From the NCBI RefSeq assembly GCF_900103005.1, contig NZ_FMWL01000006.1, positions 1 through 64,000 on the forward strand: a DNA stretch of 64,000 nt. Reading direction: 5' to 3'. Origin of the DNA: Acidaminobacter hydrogenoformans DSM 2784. Its GTDB lineage: Bacteria > Bacillota > Clostridia > Peptostreptococcales > Acidaminobacteraceae. The notes beneath the pieces were generated by a model. That model was not told the origin of the DNA. It saw only the letters and a program-made list of their open reading frames with translations, and did not search any database. Below, in pieces: positions 33,723-41,986 of the stretch (positions are counted from its first letter, which is position 1; every line of letters starts with the position of its first letter). The position numbers were made by a program, and so were the translations under genes.

Positions 33723-34430
33723 CTACTCTTCCCCCAAATACGCTTTTCTCACCCGGTCATCCGTCAGCAGGGCCTTCGCCTCGCCTTCAAAAATGATGCT
33801 GCCTGTCTCAAGGACGTAGGCGTAGTCCGCCAGCTGGAGGGCAATGTTGGCGTTCTGCTCAACGAGCAGTACTGTCAGTCCCGTCGTCTTGTTCAGGTCC
33901 GCTATGGCGCTGAAAATTTCCTGGACGACTATAGGTGCAAGGCCCATGGATGGCTCGTCCAGCATCAGGAGGCGTGGCTTCGACATGAGAGCCCGGCCTA
34001 TTGCCAGCATCTGCTGCTCGCCACCGGACAGCGTCCCACCCAGCTGCTTGGCCCGTTCCTTTAATCGCGGGAAGAGCTTAAAGACAAATTCCTTGTCTTT
34101 GGCCACGCCGTCCTTATCCTTGCGAAGATAGGACCCCATGTCCAGGTTCTCCTCTACCGTCAGGGCCGTAAAAATCCGCCTGCCCTCCGGTACGTGGATG
34201 ACGCCCTTGCCTACAATTTTCTCAGAAGGAATGGTCAGCAGGTTCTCGTCCTCAAAGAGGATTTGGCCTTTGCATTTTACCAAATTGGAAATCGCCTTCA
34301 AAGTCGTGGACTTACCAGCGCCGTTTGAGCCAATCAGCGTGACAATTTTCCCCGCGGGAATTTCAAAAGACAGGTCCCGGAGGGCATGAATGCCGCCGTA
34401 AAAAACGTCAATACCTTGAACCTTAAGCAT
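33723..34430 (-). CDS. livF: Branched-chain amino-acid ABC transporter, ATPase LivF
   Basis: A 235-residue ATPase. It shows Walker A GSNGAGKST, signature LSGGEQQMLAIGRALMSKP, Walker B LLMLDEPSMGLAPIVVQEIF and the switch histidine region LLVEQNANIALQLADYAYVLETG, matching LivF. ATG 34430 is chosen with AAGGGGG about 9 bases upstream; it overlaps the livG stop by 8 bases. It is the last gene of a five-gene importer. Confidence 0.95.
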   Translation of the reverse strand: MLKVQGIDVFYGGIHALRDLSFEIPAGKIVTLIGSNGAGKSTTLKAISNLVKCKGQILFEDENLLTIPSEKIVGKGVIHVPEGRRIFTALTVEENLDMGSYLRKDKDGVAKDKEFVFKLFPRLKERAKQLGGTLSGGEQQMLAIGRALMSKPRLLMLDEPSMGLAPIVVQEIFSAIADLNKTTGLTVLLVEQNANIALQLADYAYVLETGSIIFEGEAKALLTDDRVRKAYLGEE

Positions 34431-35196
34431 CCGGCTCCGCCCCCTTTCCAAGATACGCCGCTATGACGCGCTCGTCTTTCATGATGGCCTCAGGCTTTCC
34501 TTCGGCGATCTTATTGCCATAGTCAAGAACGGCCACACGGTCGGAGATGCCCATGACCAGCTTCATGTCGTGCTCGATCAATAATACCGTAAAGCCCCGG
34601 TCCCGGATCTTGCGGATCAGGGTGGTCATTTCCACCTTTTCGTTGGTGTTGAGGCCCGCTGCGGGCTCGTCCAGGAGGATGAGACGCGGTGAGGAAGCCA
34701 TGGCACGGGCAATTTCCACGTGGCGCTGAATGCCGTAAGGCAGGCTGACGGCAATTTCATCCTTATATTGAGTCAGATCCAGAAACTCCAGGATCTCTTC
34801 ACAGACGCTGCGGATCCTGAGCTCTTCGTTTTTGTGGCGCTTCAGGTGCAGCAGCGCGTCGAAGATGCTGGAGGACGTCCGGCAGTGCTGGCCCACCATG
34901 ACGTTCTCGAGGACTGTCATGCTGGAAAAAAGGCGGATGTTCTGAAAGGTTCTGGCCATGCCCAGCTTGGTGATTTCAAAGGGCTTGGATTTTTTAAGCT
35001 CCGCCCCCAGAAAGTCCACACGGCCCTCGGTAGGCTCGTAGATCCCGGTCAGCAGGTTGAAGAATGTCGTTTTGCCGGCGCCGTTGGGGCCAATCAGGCT
35101 GACGATTTCGTGCTCATCGATATGGAAATCGACCTTGTTAACGGCTGTCAGTCCGCCGAAGACTTTTGAAATTCCAGAGGCCTCTAGGATTTTCAT
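34423..35196 (-). CDS. livG: Branched-chain amino-acid ABC transporter, ATPase LivG
   Basis: A 257-residue ATPase with Walker A GPNGAGKTT, the LivG hallmark GIYEPTEGRVDFLG and MARTFQNIRLFSSMTVLENVMVGQH, Walker B LILLDEPAAGLNTNEK and LLIEHDMKLVMGISDRVAVLDYG. ATG 35196 has GGGGAGCAGCAG directly upstream. The livM reading frame continues 59 bases into this gene, a long coupling overlap. Confidence 0.95.
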   Translation of the reverse strand: MKILEASGISKVFGGLTAVNKVDFHIDEHEIVSLIGPNGAGKTTFFNLLTGIYEPTEGRVDFLGAELKKSKPFEITKLGMARTFQNIRLFSSMTVLENVMVGQHCRTSSSIFDALLHLKRHKNEELRIRSVCEEILEFLDLTQYKDEIAVSLPYGIQRHVEIARAMASSPRLILLDEPAAGLNTNEKVEMTTLIRKIRDRGFTVLLIEHDMKLVMGISDRVAVLDYGNKIAEGKPEAIMKDERVIAAYLGKGAEPDA

Positions 35197-36250
35197 CTGC
35201 TGCTCCCCTCCTTTTAAGACTGTCGAGACTGATCATGCCCTGCGGACGAATGATCATCATCATGGCCAGCAGAATGCCGTAAATGGCGTATCTATAGGTG
35301 GAAATGTCACGGAGTGCCTCCGGTAGGATGGCCAGGATCACGGCGCCAATTATGACGCCAGGAATACTGCCTAAACCACCAAGGACGACCATGGTTAAAA
35401 TGGTAACGGACTCCATGTAGGTGAAGTTATCCGGGTTGACATAGTGTACAAAAGAGGCGAAGAAGCCACCCGCAAAGCCGGCAATGACAGCACCAAGAAC
35501 AAAGGCTAAAATCTTCATGTTGGCCGGATTGACGCCCATGGACTCTGCCGCGATCTCATCGTCTTTGACCGCCGCGAGGCCCCGGCCCAGCCTGGAATCC
35601 TCCAGCCGCTTGCTGATGATAATGGTCAGGATCACCATCACGAGGATGATATAGTAATAACCTGTGTTGCTCTTGACAACATAGCCAAAGAAGGACGGTG
35701 ACGGAATGCCCGGAATCCCCGCAGGTCCCCTGGTGAAGGAGCCCCAGTTGATGAGGATGAGCCTCAGGATTTCGCCAAAGCCTACGGTGACTATGGCCAG
35801 ATAGTCGCCTTTGAGTCGCAGGGTCGGAATCCCCAGGACAAAGCCAAAGATGCCGGCCACAATACCAGAAGCCACAAGGGCGATCCAGAAATTGACACCA
35901 AAGGAAACCGTCAGAATAGCCATAGTATACGCGCCAAGGGCGTAAAACGCGGCGTGCCCAAGGGACAACTGACCCGCCTGCCCCAGAACAATGTTCAGAC
36001 TGAGCGCCAAGACAATGTAAAGCAACACCATGACGCTGGTTCTCAGGATGTAAGGTTCACTGGACAGCAGAAACGGCAGTACTAAGGCAAACACACCCAC
36101 AACGGCGATCAGCGCCTTTTTCTTGCCGCCGCTGACTTTGAACAGCTTGACGCTGGCAAAGTCGAAAAAGCGGGCCAGGACCTGGATTGCCAGGAATAAA
36201 ACCGCGGAGTAAAACAGCAGGTTGCGCAGCACGATCATTAAATTCGTCAT
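35138..36250 (-). CDS. livM: Branched-chain amino-acid ABC transporter, permease LivM
   Basis: A 370-residue membrane permease with about nine to ten helices. The family block LGQAGQLSLGHAAFYALGAYTMAIL and GDYLAIVTVGFGEILRLILINW, then RLGRGLAAVKDDEIAAESMGVN (the EAA-type coupling loop), identify LivM. ATG 36250 follows GGGGGG. The C-terminus runs 20 residues past the usual end (RRGAADENPRGLWNFKSL) and lies inside the start of livG. Confidence 0.94.
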   Translation of the reverse strand: MTNLMIVLRNLLFYSAVLFLAIQVLARFFDFASVKLFKVSGGKKKALIAVVGVFALVLPFLLSSEPYILRTSVMVLLYIVLALSLNIVLGQAGQLSLGHAAFYALGAYTMAILTVSFGVNFWIALVASGIVAGIFGFVLGIPTLRLKGDYLAIVTVGFGEILRLILINWGSFTRGPAGIPGIPSPSFFGYVVKSNTGYYYIILVMVILTIIISKRLEDSRLGRGLAAVKDDEIAAESMGVNPANMKILAFVLGAVIAGFAGGFFASFVHYVNPDNFTYMESVTILTMVVLGGLGSIPGVIIGAVILAILPEALRDISTYRYAIYGILLAMMMIIRPQGMISLDSLKRRGAADENPRGLWNFKSLRRTDSR

Positions 36251-36262
36251 CTCAGCGCCCCC

Positions 36263-37135
36263 CTATACTTTCTCTTTCATAGTCTTGCCAAGGATGCCCG
36301 TAGGCTTGAACAGCAAGACAATGATCAGGATGATAAACGCAATGGCATCCCGGTAGCCGGAGGAGACATAAGCCGCGCCAAGGCTTTCAGACACGCCCAT
36401 GAGCATGCCGCCAATCATGGCGCCAGGAATGCTGCCAATCCCGCCTATGACCGCCGCGATGAAGGCCTTGAGACCCGGTACGAAGCCCATCATAGGGAAG
36501 ACCGCTTTATAATACATGCCGACCAGGGCACCCGCTGTGGCACCGAGGGCTGAGCCCAGGGCGAAGGTAAAATAGACCACGCGGTTCGTGTTGATGCCCA
36601 TAAGTCTTGCCGTGTCCATGTCCTGGGACACACAGCGCATGGCTTTTCCCATTTTTGTAAACTTAACAATATAAGATAAGACCGAAACGAGGATGATCGT
36701 CACCACAATGATGATGATCTGGATCGTCGACATTCTGAAGCCGGCGAAAGTGTAGATCTGATTTTTCATGACCTCTGGAAACGACTGTGTCTCCGGGCCC
36801 CACACCAGCATGGCGAAGTTCTCGAGAAAAATGGCGACCCCAATCGCTGATAAAAACAAGCTGATCCGTGGGGCTTTGAATACCGGACTGTAAGCGAATT
36901 TGGCGATCCCTATCCCAAACAGCGCCGCGCCAGCCATACCAAACAGCATTGCTGCCGCGATTGGCATGTTCAGAACCGTGATAGCCGTCAGCGTCAGAAA
37001 CGCGCCAACCATGTACAAGTCCCCGTGGGCGAAGTTGATCAGGCGGATAATGCCGTAGACCATGGTATAGCCAATCGCCGTCAGGGCGTAAATCGAACCG
37101 AGCGCGATCCCGTTGCTGAGATGCTCCATAAACAT
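36263..37135 (-). CDS. livH: Branched-chain amino-acid ABC transporter, permease LivH
   Basis: A 290-residue permease with about eight helices. NGIALGSIYALTAIGYTMVYGIIRLINFAHGDLYMVGAFL is the LivH N-terminal signature, and TKMGKAMRCVSQDMDTARLMGIN the coupling loop. ATG 37135 (MFMEHLSNG) is used, because AAAGGTGG lies 9 bases upstream; an earlier ATG at 37162 has none. It is 12 bases before livM. Confidence 0.94.
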   Translation of the reverse strand: MFMEHLSNGIALGSIYALTAIGYTMVYGIIRLINFAHGDLYMVGAFLTLTAITVLNMPIAAAMLFGMAGAALFGIGIAKFAYSPVFKAPRISLFLSAIGVAIFLENFAMLVWGPETQSFPEVMKNQIYTFAGFRMSTIQIIIIVVTIILVSVLSYIVKFTKMGKAMRCVSQDMDTARLMGINTNRVVYFTFALGSALGATAGALVGMYYKAVFPMMGFVPGLKAFIAAVIGGIGSIPGAMIGGMLMGVSESLGAAYVSSGYRDAIAFIILIIVLLFKPTGILGKTMKEKV

Positions 37136-37267
37136 GCGTAGACACCACCTTTTGAAATGCACGCCCCTTGTGACAAGGGGCGTGGCGGAGTGAAGCTTTC
37201 GTAGGAATGTTTGTTTTTGAGACTTTAAAGTACTTTTAAAACCTGTTTGCCGATGGTCCCGGAAGTC

Positions 37268-38401
37268 CTAAGGCTGAACATCGGCAGGAATAATTTTTCC
37301 ATCTTTAACGGTAAGGATAATGATGTTTCGGGTCACCGCGTTGTCAATGAAGGTAATTGGGCCAGCGACGCCAGGGAATTCCTGGGTCTCATTGAGGAAC
37401 GCCGTGATGGACTCACGGTCCGCGCCGTTAGTCTTCATAGCTTCGAGGAGGACGAGGGCGGAGTCATAAGCGAGGGCTGCGTAGGTGTCCGGCTCTTTGT
37501 CATACTTCGCGACGAAAGCTTCCGTGAACTCTTTTGTGCCGGCGAACTCGATGTCCGGGTGGAAGAAGCCCGTGAACTTGATGCCTTCAACCGCGTCGCC
37601 GCCGAGCTTGACGAGCTCGTCGGAGCTGATGCCTTCCGTGCCGAGCATGTCAATGCTGAAGCCGGAATCCTTGGCTTGCTGAGCGATCAGCGCAGTTTCA
37701 ACGTAGTAGCCTGCCACGAAGAGAAGGTCAGGGCTTTTGCTCTTAATGGTGGTGAGCTGAGGGCTGAAGTCCTTGGACTGGCCTTCAAAGTAAGTTTCTG
37801 TCGCGACTATGTTGCCGCCGAGCTCTGTAAAGCGCGCTGTGAAGTCATCTTTCAGGCCGACGCCAAAGTCGTTGGCCGTAAACATTATGGCTGCGTTTTT
37901 CTTGCCCATTTGGTTGTAAGCGTATTCAGCAAGTCTGTAAGCCTGATCCGTGTCTGTCAGGGAAATTCTGAAGATGTGTGGTGTGGAGCCGTCTGTGATC
38001 GCCTTGTTGACGGAGTCCGTGATGACTGGGATCCCGGCTGCTTCATAGATGCCGCGGGCTGCCAGCGTACAAGAGCTGTTCCAGTGGCCTATAATGGCGA
38101 GGACGCGGTCGTCTGCCGCAAATTTCTGCGCGACGTTTGGCGCTTCTTTAGGGTTGCCTGTGTCGTCGCCGACCAGGAGCTTGACTTGCTTGCCGTCAAT
38201 GCCGCCTGCCGCGTTGACTTGCTCGAGGGCGAGCTCAATGGCTTTGACTTTCATGTCGCCAAACTGAGCGGAGTCACCTGTCATAGGGTTTGCGCTTGCG
38301 ATGTAAAGTTCCGTGCTTTCTTCCTGTGCACCGCCGCCGCAACCAGCGAGCGCCGTGACTGCGAGGAGTAAGATCATTAATAATGCCAGCATTTTTTTCA
38401 T
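37268..38401 (-). CDS. livJ: Branched-chain amino-acid ABC transporter, substrate-binding lipoprotein
   Basis: A 377-residue binding protein. MKKMLALLMILLLAVTALAGCGGG is a lipoprotein signal with the lipobox LAGC. IASANPMTGDSAQFGDMKVKAIELALEQVNAAGGIDGKQVKLLVGDD is the type I periplasmic-binding fold of the LivJ family. ATG 38401 follows AAGGGGG. The stop is followed within 11 bases by a GCCGATGGT repeat at 37249, which may end part of the transcript before livH. Leucine-type amino acids are the likely ligand, but related amide or urea binders cannot be excluded. Confidence 0.92.
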   Translation of the reverse strand: MKKMLALLMILLLAVTALAGCGGGAQEESTELYIASANPMTGDSAQFGDMKVKAIELALEQVNAAGGIDGKQVKLLVGDDTGNPKEAPNVAQKFAADDRVLAIIGHWNSSCTLAARGIYEAAGIPVITDSVNKAITDGSTPHIFRISLTDTDQAYRLAEYAYNQMGKKNAAIMFTANDFGVGLKDDFTARFTELGGNIVATETYFEGQSKDFSPQLTTIKSKSPDLLFVAGYYVETALIAQQAKDSGFSIDMLGTEGISSDELVKLGGDAVEGIKFTGFFHPDIEFAGTKEFTEAFVAKYDKEPDTYAALAYDSALVLLEAMKTNGADRESITAFLNETQEFPGVAGPITFIDNAVTRNIIILTVKDGKIIPADVQP

Positions 38402-38486
38402 GTTCGTTGTTTCCCCCTTCATGCTTGTGTTCGTTTTTTTTTGTGGCTTCAGCGGGAACGCTGCCGCCCCCTGTGCTTCTTATTAA

Positions 38487-38503
38487 TGCAGGAAGGATGC
38501 CAA
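38487..38503 (-). promoter_or_regulatory. Candidate sigma-54 promoter of the liv operon
   Basis: On the minus strand TTGGCATCCTTCCTGCA matches the -24/-12 consensus TTGGCAC-R-N4-TTGCW, with the GG and GC exactly 10 bases apart and two mismatches. It lies 86 bases upstream of the livJ start. A NtrC-type sigma-54 activator with an amino-acid-sensing kinase is encoded 2-5 kb away. Confidence 0.6.
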
Positions 38504-38930
38504 GTTTTAGATTTGTTGTCGTTTTTCACGAAATAAAAATAATTGTTTGAAAATTTAGATATTAGCTCAATTGTATTCATAAAAACACAAAAAGACCCCC
38601 TCTGAGAGTCTCTTTGTGTTTTGGGTCGGGTGTTATGCGTTCCTCTGCGTTCGCCAATTTTCGACAAAAGGCATGAAATAATTTCATGGTCTGCAATAAT
38701 TTCATGAAGTTGGGGTGGTGGCCCTATAACCAATACAAAGAGAAATCATCCGCTTCATGTGGAGCTGGATTCCCGGACAAAAGCAACAGGCGTTATTATG
38801 TGCGAACAAGTAAAGTCGCTGGTGAATGAATGCCAGAAATGCCGCCTTCTTTGAACGCGTCCCGGCTGACATTCTCGCTGAGGTGATTGATATCATCAGT
38901 GGGTTTGTTGAGGTTGAGAAGGCGTAATGA
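38504..38930. other. Intergenic stretch with a hairpin and a possible coding remnant
   Basis: No intact gene is supported. AAAACACAAAAAGAC at 38582 pairs with GTCTCTTTGTGTTTT at 38609 (one mismatch), which is terminator-like without an obvious gene to end. On the plus strand 38830-38927 reads NARNAAFFERVPADILAEVIDIISGFVEVEKA and stop, but it has no start or ribosome site and the upstream frame is broken by stops, so it may be the tail of a decayed gene. Confidence 0.45.
38582..38623. terminator. Terminator-like hairpin between liv operon and AbiE locus
   Basis: 15-bp stem with one mismatch, 12-base loop, T-rich on both sides. It may protect the liv promoter from readthrough coming from the right. 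Confidence 0.65.
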
Positions 38931-38965
38931 CTTTTTAACCAAAGAATGCTAATTTCTTTGCAATC

Positions 38966-39005
38966 TTGATTTGTCTTTATCGTTAGTATATAATCATTTA
39001 TATAC
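38966..39005 (+). promoter_or_regulatory. Promoter and likely autoregulatory operator of the AbiE locus
   Basis: TTGATT at 38966 and TATAAT at 38989 with a 17-base spacer form a good sigma-A promoter. Over the -10, GTATATAA-tcat-TTATATAC (38986-39005) is a perfect 8-bp inverted repeat. AbiEi-type antitoxins are known to repress their own promoter by binding inverted repeats, so this is the probable site. Confidence 0.75.
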
Positions 39006-39039
39006 GTACCAAAAAGACGGTTTAAAGGGGCGTGTTATT

Positions 39040-39636
39040 ATGGATGACAAAGAACTAATTCACCAAATTTTGCAATCTAATAATGGCATAATTGAAGCAC
39101 GCCAAGCATCCGAAGCAGGTATAAATAACAAAACACTACAAAGACTCCATCAATCCGGAGATCTGGAAAGAATTGAACATGGAATATATATTGACCCCAA
39201 TTATATTGAAGACATATATTATATAACTCAGTTGAGATGCAAACAAGGTATTTTCTCCCACGAAACGGCATTGTATTTTCATGAATTAACAAATCGAACA
39301 CCTTTTCAGCTACAATTGACGATTCCATCTGGTTATAACACAAGACTCATCAAAGATAAGGAGAGGTTCAGGTTTTTCTACATTAAAAAAGATTTGTTTG
39401 AAATTGGAAAGATAAACATGGTATCCCCATTTGGTAATCCTATTCGAATCTATGATAAAGAACGAACTATCTGTGATGTACTGAAGAAGAAGGACCAATT
39501 AGACGCAGATCTTGTTTCATCTGCAATCAAACAATATATAAAAGAACCCGGCAATGATTTTTCAAAGTTATTGACTTACGCGGAGCTATTTAAAATAAAA
39601 GACATTGTAAGACAATACTTGGAGGTTATCATATGA
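39040..39636 (+). CDS. Type IV toxin-antitoxin AbiEi-family antitoxin
   Basis: A 198-residue protein with an N-terminal winged helix (IIEARQASEAGINNKTLQRLHQSGDLERIEHGIYIDPNY) and the AbiEi domain (GIFSHETALYFHELTNRTPFQLQLTIPSGYNTR). ATG 39040 follows AAAGGGG. It overlaps the nucleotidyltransferase gene by ATGA. In AbiE systems this protein represses transcription and antagonises the toxin without stable complex formation; the pair can abort phage infection. Confidence 0.9.
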   Translation: MDDKELIHQILQSNNGIIEARQASEAGINNKTLQRLHQSGDLERIEHGIYIDPNYIEDIYYITQLRCKQGIFSHETALYFHELTNRTPFQLQLTIPSGYNTRLIKDKERFRFFYIKKDLFEIGKINMVSPFGNPIRIYDKERTICDVLKKKDQLDADLVSSAIKQYIKEPGNDFSKLLTYAELFKIKDIVRQYLEVII

Positions 39637-40466
39637 AATTCAGTAGTCCAAGGCAATTGAAGGACTGGATCAAGAATTATTCAAAGAAAAACAACGTAAT
39701 ATCTAATACAATTCTACAGAATTATATGATGGAGAGACTGCTTGAACGAATGTCTTTATCACCTTATCATGATAATTTTATTTTAAAAGGTGGTTTCTTG
39801 ATCACTTCTTTGGTAGGGAGTGATCTTAGAAGCACTTTGGACATTGATACTACAATAAAAGGACTTCCTGTCACTCGAGAAAATATTGAAAAAATCATTC
39901 AAGAAGTTTTGGCAATTGCCATTGATGATAACGTGAGTTTCCAATTAATAGAAATCAAGAATATCCGCGATACAGGTGAGTATGATGATTTTCGGGCATC
40001 ATTGGTCGCACATTTCTTTAATATGTCAATCAGTATGAAACTAGACATTACTACGGGGGATGAAATAATACCAAGGGAGATAGAATACGGCTTCAAACTA
40101 ATGTTTGAAGATCGGTCTATAAACATTAAAGCCTACAATATCGAAACTATTCTGTCAGAGAAGATTGAATCCATTCTATCCCGAAATGTTGCAAATACGA
40201 GATCCAGAGATTATTATGATGTTTATTTATTGTCGACACTTAGAAATATGGATTACAACCTCCTTGATGTGCAAGACGCAATAAGGAAGAAAGCTATAGA
40301 GCGTGGCACTGAAGCATATGTAGACAACTGGAAAAAATATTTAAGTGATATCGAGGAAAGCACAGATCTTAGACAACTATGGTATTTGTATTGTAAGAAA
40401 TATCCTTATGCGAACGGACTCAATTTTAATTTAGTTGTTGAATCAATAAGAAAATTGCTTGAATAG
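39633..40466 (+). CDS. AbiEii/AbiGii-family nucleotidyltransferase toxin
   Basis: A 277-residue nucleotidyltransferase. FILKGGFLI followed by RSTLDIDTTIKGLP holds the GG and DxD motifs. A third acidic/lysine block, NIKAYNIETILSEKIESILSRNVANTRSRDYYDVYLL, is characteristic of AbiEii. It is translated from the ATGA overlap with its antitoxin and ends at a clear terminator. Members modify tRNA 3' ends or related targets and arrest growth. Lower GC than its surroundings suggests acquisition. Confidence 0.92.
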   Translation: MKFSSPRQLKDWIKNYSKKNNVISNTILQNYMMERLLERMSLSPYHDNFILKGGFLITSLVGSDLRSTLDIDTTIKGLPVTRENIEKIIQEVLAIAIDDNVSFQLIEIKNIRDTGEYDDFRASLVAHFFNMSISMKLDITTGDEIIPREIEYGFKLMFEDRSINIKAYNIETILSEKIESILSRNVANTRSRDYYDVYLLSTLRNMDYNLLDVQDAIRKKAIERGTEAYVDNWKKYLSDIEESTDLRQLWYLYCKKYPYANGLNFNLVVESIRKLLE

Positions 40467-40495
40467 CTAAAAAAAGTTATCCAATTTAGAAAATC

Positions 40496-40528
40496 AAAAG
40501 AGCAGAGTTTTGTCACCCTGCTCTTTTA
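40496..40528. terminator. Terminator after the AbiE locus
   Basis: AAAAGAGCAG pairs with CTGCTCTTTT around a loop of about 12 bases, followed by ATAT. It works in both directions between the convergent toxin and response regulator genes. Confidence 0.85.
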
Positions 40529-40600
40529 TATTGGACTAATTTTCTCATTTTGAGGAAAAATGGTGATAGGGGGGGCGTTTTCCCTTCCAAAAAAGTATCT

Positions 40601-41986
40601 CTACCCTTCCCCCAGCCCAAACTCCTTGATCTTGTTGTAAAGATGCCGCTCGCTTAGCCCCAGCAGGTTTGCAGTTTTACGGCGGTTTCCTTCACAGTGC
40701 TTCAGCGTCGCTTCGATCAACCGCCGCTCCACCTCGTCCAGCCGTTCCCCTACATACACCGGTACAAGCTCCCGGGAGGACTTGTAAACTGAAATGCCAG
40801 TAATATCACCCGGCAAATCTGAAAGCTGTATGATTGGATCCATAGACAGCGCCACCGCACGCTCAATGATATTCTGAAGCTCCCGGACATTCCCCGGGAA
40901 GTCATAAGACTCAAGGGCTTCAATGGCCGCTTGGGAAATTCCTGAAACCACCTTGCCAAAGCGCTTTGAATAAATCTCAAGAAAATGCTGGCACAGCAGC
41001 GGAATATCCTCTTTCCGTTTTCGAAGCGGTGGCACCTCAATAGCCACAACATTCAACCGGAAAAACAAATCATCCCTGAACAGGCCCTTACGCACCGCCT
41101 CCGCCAGGTTTCGGTTTGTCGCGGTGATCAGCCTGAAGTTCACCTCTATGGATTTCTCACTGCCCAGGGGCGTCACTTTCTTCTCCTGAATCACCCTCAG
41201 CAGCTTTGCCTGAAGGGTCAAGTCCAGATCCCCGATCTCATCCAGGAATATGGTCCCCTGATGGGCCAGCTCAAACTTCCCTTTCATCTTCTGGTGCGCC
41301 CCGGTGAAAGCCCCTTTTTCATAGCCAAAAAGCTCACTCTCAAGGAGATTGAGTGGAATAGCGGCGCAGTTCAGCGCCTGGAAACTGTGCTTTGCCCGGT
41401 TGCTCCGGTCGTGAATGGCCCTGGCAATCAGCTCCTTGCCCGTACCGCTTTCGCCGGTGATCAGCACGTTGATGTCCAGGTCCTTGACCCGGTCAATCAC
41501 ATCAAAAACATATCTCATGGAGGCGCTGTCCGCGATCAGCATGCGTGGCTCCTCAGAGCCTGCACTCGGACCGCCCGGCCTGCCTGCACTGCCCAGACGT
41601 GAATCAGCACCGGTTCCGGCGCCAGCGCTGCGAAACTCCAGCGCTTTATTGATCATCACAGTCAAGCTCTGAATGTCCAGTGGCTTCGTTACATAGTGAT
41701 ACGCCCCACTCTGCATGGCCTTGATGGAGGACTCAATGCTCCCATAGGCGGTCATGGCAATGATCATGATCTCCGGCTTTTTCGCGTGAAGGGTTCGGAT
41801 CACGTCCAGCCCATCCACATCCCCGAGTCTTTGATCCAGGAGCACCAGGTCCACCGAATGGGCCTCGAGGATCTCAAAGGCCGTCTCGGCGCTATCCGCC
41901 ACATCAATTTCGTAAAGGTCCTCCAGCGCGTAGCGGAGCGCTGTCAGAATAGTCCGCTCGTCATCCACAATCAATAGGCGCTTCAA
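40601..41986 (-). CDS. NtrC-family sigma-54-dependent response regulator
   Basis: A 461-residue regulator. The receiver domain (1-117) has D8, D9, phospho-acceptor D51 and the lysine in VTKPLD. The AAA+ domain (about 150-380) has Walker A GESGTGKE, the sigma-54 contact loop GAFTGA and Walker B IFLDEIGDL. A Fis-type helix-turn-helix lies at 420-456 (CEGNRRKTANLLGLSERHLYNKIKEFGL). The receiver-AAA linker is Gly/Ala/Ser-rich. It is translated from an ATGA overlap with the histidine kinase. A candidate sigma-54 promoter before livJ makes amino-acid uptake a likely target. Confidence 0.93.
   Translation of the reverse strand: MKRLLIVDDERTILTALRYALEDLYEIDVADSAETAFEILEAHSVDLVLLDQRLGDVDGLDVIRTLHAKKPEIMIIAMTAYGSIESSIKAMQSGAYHYVTKPLDIQSLTVMINKALEFRSAGAGTGADSRLGSAGRPGGPSAGSEEPRMLIADSASMRYVFDVIDRVKDLDINVLITGESGTGKELIARAIHDRSNRAKHSFQALNCAAIPLNLLESELFGYEKGAFTGAHQKMKGKFELAHQGTIFLDEIGDLDLTLQAKLLRVIQEKKVTPLGSEKSIEVNFRLITATNRNLAEAVRKGLFRDDLFFRLNVVAIEVPPLRKRKEDIPLLCQHFLEIYSKRFGKVVSGISQAAIEALESYDFPGNVRELQNIIERAVALSMDPIIQLSDLPGDITGISVYKSSRELVPVYVGERLDEVERRLIEATLKHCEGNRRKTANLLGLSERHLYNKIKEFGLGEG

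Noticed and set aside
37270..38371. 374-residue plus-strand frame opposite livJ
   Set aside because: Antisense shadow of a clear lipoprotein binding protein.
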